Assembly: GCF_014202425.1 (NCBI RefSeq)
Contig: NZ_JACHGT010000007.1
Coordinates: 310,001-374,000, forward strand
Direction: 5' to 3'
From: Phytomonospora endophytica
Lineage (GTDB): Bacteria; Actinomycetota; Actinomycetes; Mycobacteriales; Micromonosporaceae
DNA: 64,000 nt
This document shows positions 37,701 through 46,164 of this stretch, one piece after another. The notes beneath the pieces are model-generated. The model did no database searches, was not told the origin of the DNA, and saw only the letters and a program-made list of their open reading frames with translations. The first letter of the stretch is position 1. Every line of letters starts with the position of its first letter. Position numbers and translations under genes: made by a program.

Positions 37701-38189
37701 ATGGATCTCTACGACATCCCGCTCAACACCCTCGCCGGCGAATCGGCCTCCCTCGCCGACTACAAGGGCAAGGCCCTGCTCATCGTCAACGTCGCCTCCA
37801 AATGCGGCCTCACCCCGCAGTACGGCGGCCTGGAGCGCCTCCACGAGGCCTACGCCTCCCGGGGCTTCAGCGTCCTCGGCTTCCCCTGCAACCAGTTCGG
37901 CGGCCAGGAACCCGGCACCTCCGAGGACATCGCCGAATTCTGCTCCACGACCTACGGTGTCACCTTCCCGATGTTCGCCAAGGGCGACGTGAACGGTCCC
38001 GCCCGGCAGCCGCTCTACACCGAGCTGACCGCCACCGCCGACGCCGAAGGCGCCGCCGGGGACGTCCAGTGGAACTTCGAGAAGTTCCTCATCTCCCCCG
38101 ACGGCACGGTCGCCGCGCGCTTCCGGCCCCAGACCGGCCCGGAGTCCGACGAGGTCGTCGCGGCCGTGGAAGCCGCACTGCCCAGGTAA
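37701..38189 (+). CDS. glutathione peroxidase-like thiol peroxidase
   Basis: 162 residues. Peroxidatic Cys35 in NVASKCGLTPQY, Gln in FPCNQFGGQEPG near 72 and Trp/Asn in VQWNFEKF near 125 form the usual tetrad. It has Cys rather than selenocysteine and keeps the resolving C of FPCN, so it probably uses thioredoxin. Actinobacteria lack glutathione. It reduces hydrogen and lipid peroxides. Starts 9 bp after the kinase gene. Confidence 0.92.
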   Translation: MDLYDIPLNTLAGESASLADYKGKALLIVNVASKCGLTPQYGGLERLHEAYASRGFSVLGFPCNQFGGQEPGTSEDIAEFCSTTYGVTFPMFAKGDVNGPARQPLYTELTATADAEGAAGDVQWNFEKFLISPDGTVAARFRPQTGPESDEVVAAVEAALPR

Positions 38190-38231
38190 TCCGGGTGCGC
38201 CCGCACGCACCCGTCCGTAGCCTCGACCACC

Positions 38232-38819
38232 ATGGAAGACCCGAGACGATTCCTCAACGTCGTCGACGTCGAGGCGACGTGCTGGCAAGGCCAGGTCCCG
38301 CCCGGGCAGAGCAACGAGATCATCGAGATCGGCCTGTGCGTCGTCGACCTGGCCACCCGCGAACGCGTCGCGAAACACCGGATCCTGGTCCGGCCGGCCC
38401 GATCGACGGTGAGCGCGTTCTGCACGGAACTGACCGGCCTCACCCAGGAGGAGGTCGACACCGGCGTCTCCTTCGAGGAGGCGTGCGCGCTGCTCGACAC
38501 CGAGCACCGGGCCCGATCGCGGGCCTGGGCGAGCTGGGGCGACTACGACCGCAAGCAGTTCGAGCGCCAATGCCAACGCGGCCGCGCGGTGTACCCGTTC
38601 TCCTCGCGGCACACCAACGCCAAGGCGGTCTTCACCGCCTCGTTCGGCATGCGGAAACGGCCGGGCATGGCGCAGGCCCTCAACCTCGCCGGGCTGCCAC
38701 TCGACGGCCGCCACCACAGCGGCGCCGACGACGCGTGGAACATCGGCGCGCTCGTCGTCCTGCTCGCCGAACGCGGCGACTGGGCGAACACGCCCGCCTG
38801 GAACGGCACCACGTCCTAG
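38232..38819 (+). CDS. DEDDh 3'-5' exonuclease
   Basis: 195 residues. The four acidic residues and the histidine are visible: D12 and E14 in VVDVEATCW, D in WGDYDRKQFE near 102, and HHSGADDAWN near 160 (H-x4-D). SNEIIEIG after motif I is typical of KapD/ERI1-like exonucleases. It trims RNA or DNA from the 3' end. A perfect hairpin terminator starts at its stop codon. Confidence 0.88.
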   Translation: MEDPRRFLNVVDVEATCWQGQVPPGQSNEIIEIGLCVVDLATRERVAKHRILVRPARSTVSAFCTELTGLTQEEVDTGVSFEEACALLDTEHRARSRAWASWGDYDRKQFERQCQRGRAVYPFSSRHTNAKAVFTASFGMRKRPGMAQALNLAGLPLDGRHHSGADDAWNIGALVVLLAERGDWANTPAWNGTTS

Positions 38820-38853
38820 GCGAAGGCCCGGCGGAGACCGCCGGGCCTTCGCC
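38819..38853. terminator. bidirectional rho-independent terminator
   Basis: GGCGAAGGCCCGGCGG, loop AGA, then the perfect complement: 16 bp of stem between the exonuclease stop and the convergent DUF305 gene. Confidence 0.85.
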
Positions 38854-38859
38854 GTGTGC

Positions 38860-39477
38860 TCAGAGCCGCGCGAGGATGCCGCGGAGCTGCTCGATCTCCG
38901 CGGTCTGCGCGGCGGCGATCGTCCCGGCGAGGGCGACGGCGTCGGGGTTGCTCCCCTTCGTCTTCTCCTCCTCGGCCATGCTGATCGCACCCTCGTGGTG
39001 GGCGATCATGAGCTCGGCGAAGGCCTTGTCGAAGGCCTTCCCGCTCGCCGCCGCAAGGTTCTTCATGTCCTCCTCGGACATCATTCCCGGCATGGACCCG
39101 TGCCCGCCGTCGTGACCGGCCGGGGCCTCGACGGGCTGACCCCACTCGGCCAGCCAACCGGTGAGGGTGGCGATCTCGGGATCCTGCGCGCCCTTGATCG
39201 CGGCGGCGAGTTCCTTGACCTCGGGATCCTCGGCGCGGGTCTCGGCGAGGGTCGCCATCTCCACCGCCTGCCGGTGGTGCGGGATCATCATCTGGGCGAA
39301 CATGACGTCGGCGTCGTTGAAGACCGCCGAGGAGCTCGGCGCGGGCTGGTCGGCGCCCGGGCCGTGGTCCATGCCCTCCATGCCGTCGCCCTTGTCGCCG
39401 CAGGCGGCGAGGACGAGGACGGCGATGCCGGCGGTGGCGGTGACGAGGGCACGGCGAAGCGTGATGAGACGGTTCAT
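38860..39477 (-). CDS. DUF305 lipoprotein
   Basis: 205 residues. Lipobox LAAC with the lipidated Cys at 26. Two copies of the DUF305 four-helix motif: FAQMMIPHHRQAVEMA near 60 and FAELMIAHHEGAISMA near 155. Met/His-rich linkers (GMEGMDHG, GHDGGHGSMPGMM) suggest copper binding. The protein faces outward from the membrane. It lies 73 bp downstream of a DUF6153 gene that follows a copper-operator-like palindrome, so a role in copper handling is likely. Confidence 0.88.
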   Translation of the reverse strand: MNRLITLRRALVTATAGIAVLVLAACGDKGDGMEGMDHGPGADQPAPSSSAVFNDADVMFAQMMIPHHRQAVEMATLAETRAEDPEVKELAAAIKGAQDPEIATLTGWLAEWGQPVEAPAGHDGGHGSMPGMMSEEDMKNLAAASGKAFDKAFAELMIAHHEGAISMAEEEKTKGSNPDAVALAGTIAAAQTAEIEQLRGILARL

Positions 39478-39550
39478 GGTTGTTCTCCGATGCGGTGTTC
39501 GGGTGAAGGCTTCCGGGACGCGTGACCGCGTGCGCGGTCCGGGCGCCGGC

Positions 39551-39931
39551 CTATATGCGAAGCACCGTGGAAGAAGCGATGAGGAGTCCCGGCGGGATCA
39601 GCCGGGGCGGGCCGTGCCCCGTGGCCACCGGATCACGCCGGCCGGGGAATCCGGCGCCGGCGCGGCGGACACGGACGGCGATGAGGGCGGCCAGCACGAC
39701 GGCGGCGGCGAGGATCGCGAGGCACATGGCCACCGACGGTCCGTTCTCGTCAGCCGGGACCGAGATCCCGGCCGTGCCGGGCGCGCTGTCGTGGACGGCC
39801 GCGACGGTCATGACGTGCGGGTTTCCTGACCCGGCGTCGTGGTGGCCGTGGGATCCGATGGTGTGCATCCAGCCGAGGCCGAGGATCACGGCGAGGAGGA
39901 ACAGCAGGCGCGGGGTTCTCGTCGCCGTCAT
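39551..39931 (-). CDS. DUF6153 family membrane protein
   Basis: 126 residues. Two hydrophobic segments: about 7-24 (LLFLLAVILGLGWMHTIG) and about 64-86. A His-rich GSHGHHDAG between them and MTVAAVHD resemble the DUF6153 family, often found next to DUF305 in actinobacteria. ATG at 39931 fits the family start; in-frame codons reach 39964 but overlap the palindrome area. It probably works with the DUF305 lipoprotein on metal handling at the membrane. Confidence 0.75.
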   Translation of the reverse strand: MTATRTPRLLFLLAVILGLGWMHTIGSHGHHDAGSGNPHVMTVAAVHDSAPGTAGISVPADENGPSVAMCLAILAAAVVLAALIAVRVRRAGAGFPGRRDPVATGHGPPRLIPPGLLIASSTVLRI

Positions 39932-39956
39932 CGCCACCACCCCCTCGAATACCAAT

Positions 39957-39985
39957 GGAGCCATACCCGTGGCGGGTATGGCTCC
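39957..39985. promoter_or_regulatory. CsoR-like copper operator
   Basis: GGAGCCATACCC-GTGGC-GGGTATGGCTCC is a perfect 12-bp inverted repeat. Its ATACCC-N5-GGGTAT centre matches the operators of copper-sensing CsoR/RicR repressors. It is 26 bp upstream of the DUF6153 ATG on the minus strand, and a second half-similar stretch ATATACCCCCCACGCGTATAT follows at about 39989-40010. Confidence 0.65.
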
Positions 39986-40029
39986 AGACTATATACCCCC
40001 CACGCGTATATTGCGTGCGCGGGGGCCCG

Positions 40030-41031
40030 TCAGACCATCGACAGGTGCACGTGGTTGGTGTGGTCGGCGGCGGCGCCGCCTCCGCCCGAGTAGGGACCCC
40101 AGCCGAAGCCGCGTTCCCAGATCTGGCGATACCAGATCACGTACTTGACCCCGAGACGGTCGGCGTGCTTGACGAACCATCCAGCGAGGTTGTCGCCATA
40201 ATCCTTGTCGCCTCCACCCGCGTCGGAGTCCGAGAAACCGCCCGGCGTGACCGAGAAGTCGCAGGCCTTGCCGAGCGGATGGTCACCGTCGCCGCCGGGG
40301 CGGAAGCACGAGACGTAACGCCGGAAACCGGCGATGTTCGCCTGGTCGCGAGCGTGTTTGGTCCGGGGGCTGACGCACGAGCCGGTGGTGGAGTCGTTGA
40401 CCGAACAGCCCTCGGACGGGTAGGACCCGTCGGGGTTGCGCGGTGCGGCGTCCGGCACGCGGGCGTTGTCGGTGGTCGGCCCCTGGGCGGAGTTGCCGCC
40501 GCGTCCGGCGAGCTGGTCGGCCGCCGCGTCGCGCGCGTCCTCCATCTTGCCGAGGGCCTTGTCCTGCTTCTCGATCTCCTCTTCGAGGAGTTCCTCCTCG
40601 GCGGCGAGATCGTCGCGCGCCTCGACGAGGCGGTTGACGGTCTTGGCGCTCTCGTCACCGAGGTAGTTCACGATCATCGCCCGGTCGATGGCGAGGTCGA
40701 GCGATTCGGCGCCGAGGATGGCCGTCGCCGAGCTGAGGTTGCCGCCCGCGTAGGCCGCGGCCGCGATCTCCTCGACCTGGGCGGTCAGTTCCTCGACCTT
40801 CGTCTTGTTCTTCTTGATCTGCTTCTCGACGGTCTTCGCGCGCTTCTTCGCCGCCGTGAGGTCCTCTTCGGCCTCGATGTAGTCCGAGATCGCCTTCTCC
40901 AGGTCGGAGTCCAGGTCGCCCTCGTTCGGGTCGGCCAGCGCCGGACTGGGGATCGCGGTGGTCAGGAGCACCAGAGCCACGGCGAACAGCGTCAACGGCA
41001 GCCACCGGCGCCGGACGGACAGTGGGGTCAC
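40030..41031 (-). CDS. secreted coiled-coil protein with ARB-07466-like/M15-type C-terminal domain
   Basis: 333 residues. Signal peptide (RRWLPLTLFAVALVLLTTA, cleavage near ALA-DP), a long coiled coil at about 35-165 like that of NlpC/P60 and EnvC-type wall proteins, and a C-terminal domain with DHPLGKACDFSV near 243, YVIWYRQIWERG near 292 and DHTNHVHLS at the end. H, D and H would be zinc ligands of a peptidoglycan-peptidase-like fold. GTG at 41031 has AAGGA 8 bp upstream. The leader carries a c-di-AMP riboswitch. Confidence 0.85.
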   Translation of the reverse strand: MTPLSVRRRWLPLTLFAVALVLLTTAIPSPALADPNEGDLDSDLEKAISDYIEAEEDLTAAKKRAKTVEKQIKKNKTKVEELTAQVEEIAAAAYAGGNLSSATAILGAESLDLAIDRAMIVNYLGDESAKTVNRLVEARDDLAAEEELLEEEIEKQDKALGKMEDARDAAADQLAGRGGNSAQGPTTDNARVPDAAPRNPDGSYPSEGCSVNDSTTGSCVSPRTKHARDQANIAGFRRYVSCFRPGGDGDHPLGKACDFSVTPGGFSDSDAGGGDKDYGDNLAGWFVKHADRLGVKYVIWYRQIWERGFGWGPYSGGGGAAADHTNHVHLSMV

Positions 41032-41050
41032 GTGTGCAGTCCTTCTTCTC

Positions 41051-41175
41051 GGCACCGCCTACCGGGTTAGCTGACGGGTTCGGGCCGAAGGTCGCCCTAC
41101 CGCTGACGCGGATTCACCCCGGTTCCCCGAAACGACGAGGAGGTGGTTCCCCGGTTCGCCCCGGGAGGCGATTCG
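41051..41175 (-). ncRNA. c-di-AMP riboswitch (ydaO/yuaA motif)
   Basis: On the minus strand the leader of the secreted wall-hydrolase gene contains, in order, CGAACCGGGGAACCACC, TTTCGGGGAACCGGGGTGAA, GGTAGGGCGACC, and CCCGAACCCGTCAGCTAACC-CGGTAGGCG. These are the hallmark blocks of the ydaO class, which in actinobacteria controls wall-remodelling genes. It ends about 20 nt from the gene start. c-di-AMP binding usually turns expression off. Boundaries are approximate; 41176-41386 holds the promoter region and nothing else recognised. Confidence 0.88.
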
Positions 41176-41386
41176 GCGGCGGCCGCCGTCGGCGCCCCAC
41201 GGGCGTCGGTTCGGCCGGCGGCCTGGCAGCCACCGTACCGGAACCCACCCGCCGCCTACTAGGCGAGTTCGTAGAGGTCACGGTGACGCAACGTGCGTTC
41301 CCTTCACGTCAGGCCGATCCTCAGCCCGTTCTCAGCGAAGTCAATAAGGTTTGAACAACCGTTCCCACGACGAAGGCGAGCCGCTC

Positions 41387-42499
41387 ATGCCACGTAGCCG
41401 ACGCACCGGCCGGATCATCGCGCTGACAGCGGCCGCGGCCGCGCTCGGCGCCGCCGCCTGGTCCTTCCGCGACGTCCCGGCCGCCCTCGGGCGCCGTCCC
41501 CGCCGCGAGCGTCTGGCCAGGCTGGCCGACTCACCGCAGTTCCACGACGGCGCCTTCCACAACGCCGACGGCCTCGGCGCGGCCACCATCACCAGCATCG
41601 GCTCGGTGCTGGCCGACCGCCGGGCGAACACGGCCCCGACGAAACCGCTGCGGCCGGTCCCGCTGGCCCTCCCCGACCCCGATCCGGGCCCGGGTGCCCA
41701 CGTCACCTGGTACGGGCACGCCTCGGCGCTGGTCGACATGGACGGGGCCCGCTTCCTCCTCGACCCCGTGTGGAGCGACCGCTGCTCCCCCAGCCGACTC
41801 ACCGGCCCACGCAGGCTGCACCCGGTACCCGTCGAACTGGCCGACGTCCCGCACGTCGACGCCGTCCTGATCTCCCACGACCACTACGACCACCTCGACA
41901 TGCCGACGGTCAAGGCCATCACCCGGGAACGGACCGCGCCCTTCCTGGTGCCGCTCGGCATCGGCGAGCACCTGGAACGCTGGGGCGTGCCGCCCGAACG
42001 AATCATCGAACTCGACTGGGACGAGTCGCACACCGTCGCCGGGGTGACGCTCACCCTCACCGCCGCCCAGCACTTCTCCGGACGCGGTTTCAAACGCAAC
42101 ACCAGCCTGTGGGGCTCCTGGGTGCTCGCCGGAAGCGGGCACCGCTTCTTCTACACCGGCGACTCCGGCTACTTCGACGGCTACCGCGCCATCGGTCAGG
42201 AGTACGGCCCCTTCGACGCGACCCTCGTCCAGATCGGCGCCTACAGCCCGTCGTGGCCGCACATTCACATGACGCCCGAGGAAGCCGCCCAAGCGCACCT
42301 CGACCTGCGCGGCGGGCTGCTCATCCCGGTGCACTGGTGCACCTTCGACCTGGCCTTCCACGCCTGGGGCGAGCCCGTGGACCGGCTCTGGCGAGAAGCG
42401 AAGGCCCGCGGCATCGCTCTGACGATCCCCCGGCCCGGGCAGACCGTGGACATCGCCGCCGCCCCCGAACCCGACGGATGGTGGCAAGGCCTGGCCTGA
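41387..42499 (+). CDS. MBL-fold metallohydrolase (NAPE-PLD-like)
   Basis: 370 residues. One N-terminal hydrophobic segment (about 10-25, ALTAAAAALGAAAWSF) suggests membrane attachment or export. The metallo-beta-lactamase motif SHDHYDHLD lies near 165, WYGHASALVDMDG near 107, FYTGDSGYFDG near 255 and a final metal His in PVHWCTF near 310. Closest pattern is the NAPE-PLD/UPF0173 group of phosphodiesterase-like hydrolases. Substrate unknown. Next gene follows after 19 bp. Confidence 0.85.
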   Translation: MPRSRRTGRIIALTAAAAALGAAAWSFRDVPAALGRRPRRERLARLADSPQFHDGAFHNADGLGAATITSIGSVLADRRANTAPTKPLRPVPLALPDPDPGPGAHVTWYGHASALVDMDGARFLLDPVWSDRCSPSRLTGPRRLHPVPVELADVPHVDAVLISHDHYDHLDMPTVKAITRERTAPFLVPLGIGEHLERWGVPPERIIELDWDESHTVAGVTLTLTAAQHFSGRGFKRNTSLWGSWVLAGSGHRFFYTGDSGYFDGYRAIGQEYGPFDATLVQIGAYSPSWPHIHMTPEEAAQAHLDLRGGLLIPVHWCTFDLAFHAWGEPVDRLWREAKARGIALTIPRPGQTVDIAAAPEPDGWWQGLA

Positions 42500-42518
42500 T
42501 CGGTGCCAGACTGGACGC

Positions 42519-43382
42519 ATGCCTGAGCTACCGGAGGTGGAGGCACTCGCGCGGTTCCTGACCGCGCGCACACGCGGCTACGAAATCAAGCGGGTCGACG
42601 TCGCGTCGATCTCGGTGCTCAAGACCTACGACCCGCCGCCCACCGCCCTGCACGGGCGCACCATCGACGCCGTCGGCAGGCACGGGAAATTCCTCGACCT
42701 GACCATCGGCGGCCTGCACCTGATCGTGCACCTCGCCCGCGCGGGCTGGCTGCACTGGCGCGACAACCTGCCGTCCAAACCACTCGGACCCGGCAACAAA
42801 AGCCCCGTCGCCCTGCGCGTCGCCCTCGAAGACGGCTCCGGATTCGACCTCACCGAACACGGCACGAAAAAACGCCTCGCGGTCTACGTCGTCGACGACC
42901 CGGCGAAAGTCCCCGGCATCGCGACACTCGGACCCGACCCACTCGGCGAAGAACTCGACCCCGCCGCATTCGCCGCACTGCTCAACGGCAAACGCACCCA
43001 GATCAAAGGCCTCATGCGCGACCAGAAAATCATCGCCGGAATCGGCAACGCCTACTCCGACGAAATCCTGCACGCCGCGAAAATGTCGCCGTTCAAACTC
43101 GCGAACACCCTCACCGACAACGACATCACCACCCTCTACAACGCCATGATCACCACCCTCCGCGAAGCCACCACCGACGCCGGCGAACTCGCCGCAGGAG
43201 ACCTCAAAGCCCACAAGAAAGAAACCATGCGAGTCCACGGACGCACCGGACAACCATGCCCGGTATGCGGCGACACGATCCGCGAAGTGTCCTTCGCCGA
43301 CTCCTCACTCCAGTACTGCCCCACCTGCCAGACAGGCGGGAAACCCCTCGCCGACCGGCGGATGTCGAGGCTGCTCAAGTGA
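42519..43382 (+). CDS. Fpg/Nei-family DNA glycosylase
   Basis: 287 residues. The N-terminus MPELPEVE provides the catalytic Pro2 and Glu3 exactly as in the family; GIGNAYSDEILHAA near 167 is the helix-two-turn-helix, and the C-terminal zinc finger is CPVCGDTIRE...YCPTC. It excises oxidised bases and nicks abasic sites. The HGRTGQPCPVCG spacing is normal. Repeat array B begins right after its stop. Confidence 0.93.
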   Translation: MPELPEVEALARFLTARTRGYEIKRVDVASISVLKTYDPPPTALHGRTIDAVGRHGKFLDLTIGGLHLIVHLARAGWLHWRDNLPSKPLGPGNKSPVALRVALEDGSGFDLTEHGTKKRLAVYVVDDPAKVPGIATLGPDPLGEELDPAAFAALLNGKRTQIKGLMRDQKIIAGIGNAYSDEILHAAKMSPFKLANTLTDNDITTLYNAMITTLREATTDAGELAAGDLKAHKKETMRVHGRTGQPCPVCGDTIREVSFADSSLQYCPTCQTGGKPLADRRMSRLLK

Positions 43383-43399
43383 GATGGGGTTGAGGGCTG

Positions 43400-44540
43400 T
43401 GCTGGTTTGGGCGGCGTGAACGAAACCGCCTTTGCGGCATGGGATCGGGCTGCGGCCCGCCGCCGGTGCCGGGTCCCCGGCGTGGGCGGGTGAGCGAGAC
43501 TCGCTGTGGGCGGGATGGCTGCGGCCGGTTCCCGGGCCTGCGGGAGCCGCGAAGCGAGGCCTGGCCCTTGACGGGAACGCTGTAGGCGGGTTCCCTGGCC
43601 TGCGTGGGTGAGCGAAGCGAGACTCACGCTCGCGGGACCGGCGTCTTGGGTTCCCGGCGTCGGTGGGTGAACGCTGCTGTGCCTGTTTGGGCGGCGCGAA
43701 CGAAACCGCCTGAGAGGTATGGGATCGGGCTGCGGCCCGCCGCCGGTGCCGGGTCCCCGGCGTGGGCGGGCGAGCGAAGCGGGGCTCGGCCTTGGCGGGC
43801 CGCTGCGGCCGGGGTTCCCTGGGCTGCGTGGGTGAGCGAAGCGAGACTCACGCTCACACTCGCGGGGCCGCGTCTTGGGTTCCCGGCCTTGGTGGGTGAA
43901 CTTGAAGAACCTGTGCTTGTTTGGGCGGCGCGAACGAAACCGCCTGAGAGGTATGGGATCGGGCTGCGGCCCGCCGCCGGTGCCGGGTCCCCGGCGTGGG
44001 CGGGCGAGCGAAGCGGGGCTCGGCCTTGGCGGGCCGCTGCGGCCGGGGTTCCCTGGGCTGCGTGGGTGAGCGAAGCGAGACTCACGCTCACACTCGCGGG
44101 GCCGCGTCTTGGGTTCCCGGCCTTGGTGGGTGAACTTGAAGAACCTGTGCTTGTTTGGGCGGCGCGAACGAAACCGCCTGAGAGGTATGGGATCGGGCTG
44201 CGGCCCGCCGCCGGTGCCGGGTCCCCAGCGTGGGCGGGCGAGCGAAGCGAGACTCGGCCTTGGTGACACTGCTGCGCGCGGGTTCCCTGGCCTGCGTGGG
44301 TGAGCGAAGCGAGGCTCACGCTCGCGGGATCGGCGTCTTGGGTTCCCGGTGTTGGTGGGTGAGGTTTTAAGGGCCTGTGCTTGTTTGGGCGGCGCGAACG
44401 AAACCGCCTTGCGGGTATGGGATCGGGCTGCGGCCCGCCGCCGGTGCCGGGTCCCCGGCCTGGGCGCGGAAACGCGGCCGGGGTGCCCGGCGTGGCGGGC
44501 AAGCGAGCGAGACTCGCCCCCAGCGGGACCGCCCCTCACC
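43400..44540. repeat. complex repeat array B, five long units
   Basis: Same repeat family as array A, in the same orientation, in the 1.17 kb between the glycosylase stop and the convergent hydrolase stop. The GGGCGGCG core begins at 43409, 43689, 43923, 44157 and 44397, spaced 280, 234, 234 and 240 bp. Each unit again has the GGCGG/CCGCC hairpin, ATGGGATCGGGCTGCGG, GCCGGTGCCGGGTCCCC and a GCGAAGCG short unit with its inverted repeat, then CGTCTTGGGTTCCCGG. No CDS is supported here: open frames on both strands follow from base composition. Confidence 0.88.
43684..44225. repeat. 234-bp tandem duplication within array B
   Basis: From about 43684 to about 44225 the sequence repeats with an exact period of 234 bp (about 2.3 units). 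I saw no difference until position 44226, where CCCCGGCG becomes CCCCAGCG. The exactness points to a recent unequal exchange or expansion. Confidence 0.85.
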
Positions 44541-44554
44541 CCGCCCCGCCCCGC

Positions 44555-45220
44555 CTACAGCCGCTGCCAGAGCTCGCGGATGCGCTCGGCGACCAGTTCC
44601 GGGCGTGTCACCACCGCCAAATGGTCAGCGTCCTCGACGACCACCGGCCAGCCCCTCTTCTCCGCTTCGGCGGCCTCGTCGACGTACCCCTCGCTGAGCC
44701 GCAGGTACGCGCCCGGCCGGTCCGTGACGTCCGGAGCCGTCTCCGCGAAGTACGCGAGCGGCAGCCGGGGCAGGTCGGCGGAGAACCTACCCCGCACCCC
44801 GGGATCGGGCAGCAGACTCGCGATCGCCTCGGCGGGGAACCACTCGTCCCAAGGCCGCAGGACACCGTCCTCGGCCAGTCCCCGCAGGTGCTCGGCCAGC
44901 CCAGGCGGGGCGGTGTCGAACCAGGTCCGGCCCGGATACGGCAGCAGCGCGTCGACATAGATGAGGCCTCCCACGCCGTCACCGCGCGACTCGATCAGAT
45001 CCGCCGCCGCGGCGAGCAACGCGCCGGCGCCGCTGTGCGCGACGAGAACGGCGCCGTCGGGTGCCACGTCGGCCACGGCCTGGGCGAAGGCGGGATAGTA
45101 CGGCGGCCCGCCCGCGTCCGCGAGGGACGCGACCACCGTCCCCGCTCCCAGGATCGCGGCGACCGGCGCCCAGGACAGCGGACCCACGAGAGGGCTGTGC
45201 ACGAGAACGAAAGGCGGCAT
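44555..45220 (-). CDS. alpha/beta-hydrolase
   Basis: 221 residues. Compact alpha/beta-hydrolase: FVLVHSPLVGP at the N-terminus (oxyanion strand), nucleophile elbow AHSGAG near 62 with the Ser, IYVDALLP near 87, and EDADHLAV near 197 with the His. The small size and missing cap fit esterase-like members. No substrate can be assigned. Its 3' end abuts repeat array B. Confidence 0.8.
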   Translation of the reverse strand: MPPFVLVHSPLVGPLSWAPVAAILGAGTVVASLADAGGPPYYPAFAQAVADVAPDGAVLVAHSGAGALLAAAADLIESRGDGVGGLIYVDALLPYPGRTWFDTAPPGLAEHLRGLAEDGVLRPWDEWFPAEAIASLLPDPGVRGRFSADLPRLPLAYFAETAPDVTDRPGAYLRLSEGYVDEAAEAEKRGWPVVVEDADHLAVVTRPELVAERIRELWQRL

Positions 45221-45332
45221 CCCCCCACGCTAGCGGCCCGAACGCGATGTCCGATCTCCGCCGGTCGGCGGGCCGCACCGGTGTCAATGTCGAGCCCGAA
45301 CCGCGTTTCCCGACCCGCCAAAGGACATCGAC

Positions 45333-45977
45333 GTGCACAGGACGGTAGACCTCAAGGTCCTCTACTTCGGCACACCCGTGGTGCTCCTCAGCACCCGCAA
45401 CCCCGACGGCACCGCCAACCTGGCGCCGATGTCGTCGGCCTGGTGGCTGGGCTCCACCGCCGTGCTCGGACTGGGCAACTCCGGCCACACCACGGCCAAC
45501 CTCCTGCGCGAACGGGAGGTCGTGATCAACCTGGTCCCGTCAACGATGGCCGACGCCGTCGACCGGCTGGCGATGACCACCGGCGCCGAGCACGTGCCAC
45601 CGCGCAAGGCCGCGATGGGCTACCGGTACGAGCCGGACAAGTTCGCCGTCGCCGGACTCACCCGGCAGGACTCGGAGCTGGTCGCTCCCCCGCGCGCCGC
45701 CGAGTGCCCCGTCCAGCTGGAATGCCGCCTCCAGCAGGCCCACACCATCGGCACACCCGAACCGAGCGCCACGACCTTCGTCGTGGACGTCGTCCGCGCC
45801 CACGTCGCCGAGGAGCTGATCATCCCCGGCACCGACTACGTCGACCCCGTCGGCTGGGACCCGCTGATCATGAAGTTCTGCGAGTTCTTCGGCGGTGGAC
45901 AGAACCTGCGGCCGTCGACGCTCGCCGAAGGCTGGCAGATGCCGCACCGGCCCGTGCTGACGCCCGCCGGCGGCTGA
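45333..45977 (+). CDS. flavin reductase-like FMN-binding protein
   Basis: 214 residues. Split-barrel flavoreductase: TPVVLLSTRNPDGTANLAPM near 14 and GLGNSGHTTANLLREREVVINL near 46 match the FMN-binding core, and the later part resembles family members that reduce flavin for partner monooxygenases. GTG at 45333 with AAGGA 8 bp upstream. It is followed by a long inverted repeat. Partner enzyme unknown. Confidence 0.85.
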   Translation: MHRTVDLKVLYFGTPVVLLSTRNPDGTANLAPMSSAWWLGSTAVLGLGNSGHTTANLLREREVVINLVPSTMADAVDRLAMTTGAEHVPPRKAAMGYRYEPDKFAVAGLTRQDSELVAPPRAAECPVQLECRLQQAHTIGTPEPSATTFVVDVVRAHVAEELIIPGTDYVDPVGWDPLIMKFCEFFGGGQNLRPSTLAEGWQMPHRPVLTPAGG

Positions 45978-45985
45978 GACACCGG

Positions 45986-46041
45986 CGCGGATCCGCCCGG
46001 CCGACTCCGTCCACACCGCACGGACGGCGGGCGGATCCGCG
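45986..46041. terminator. long inverted repeat, probable terminator
   Basis: CGCGGATCCGCCCG at 45986-45999 pairs perfectly with 46028-46041 (14 bp); between them CCGTCC and GGACGG form an inner 6-bp stem. It starts 8 bp after the flavin reductase stop. Confidence 0.6.
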
Positions 46042-46164
46042 TCCCCGCGGGGGCTTGCGTCTCGCCGCTAGGCTGTGCTCCAACACCCCTTGCGACCGGC
46101 CGCGCCACCCTCGATCTCCCTCCGACGGCGCCGTCGGCGCTGCCCTGGCGCGTAGGAGACCCCG

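Noticed and set aside
43136-44539. 467-codon minus-strand open frame over array B and the glycosylase 3' end
   Set aside because: It reads antisense through a solid fpg-type gene and its repeats mirror the 234-bp period, which is divisible by three. No homology pattern.
43400-44540. CRISPR array
   Set aside because: Units are over 200 bp, there are no short unique spacers of constant length, and no cas genes are nearby.
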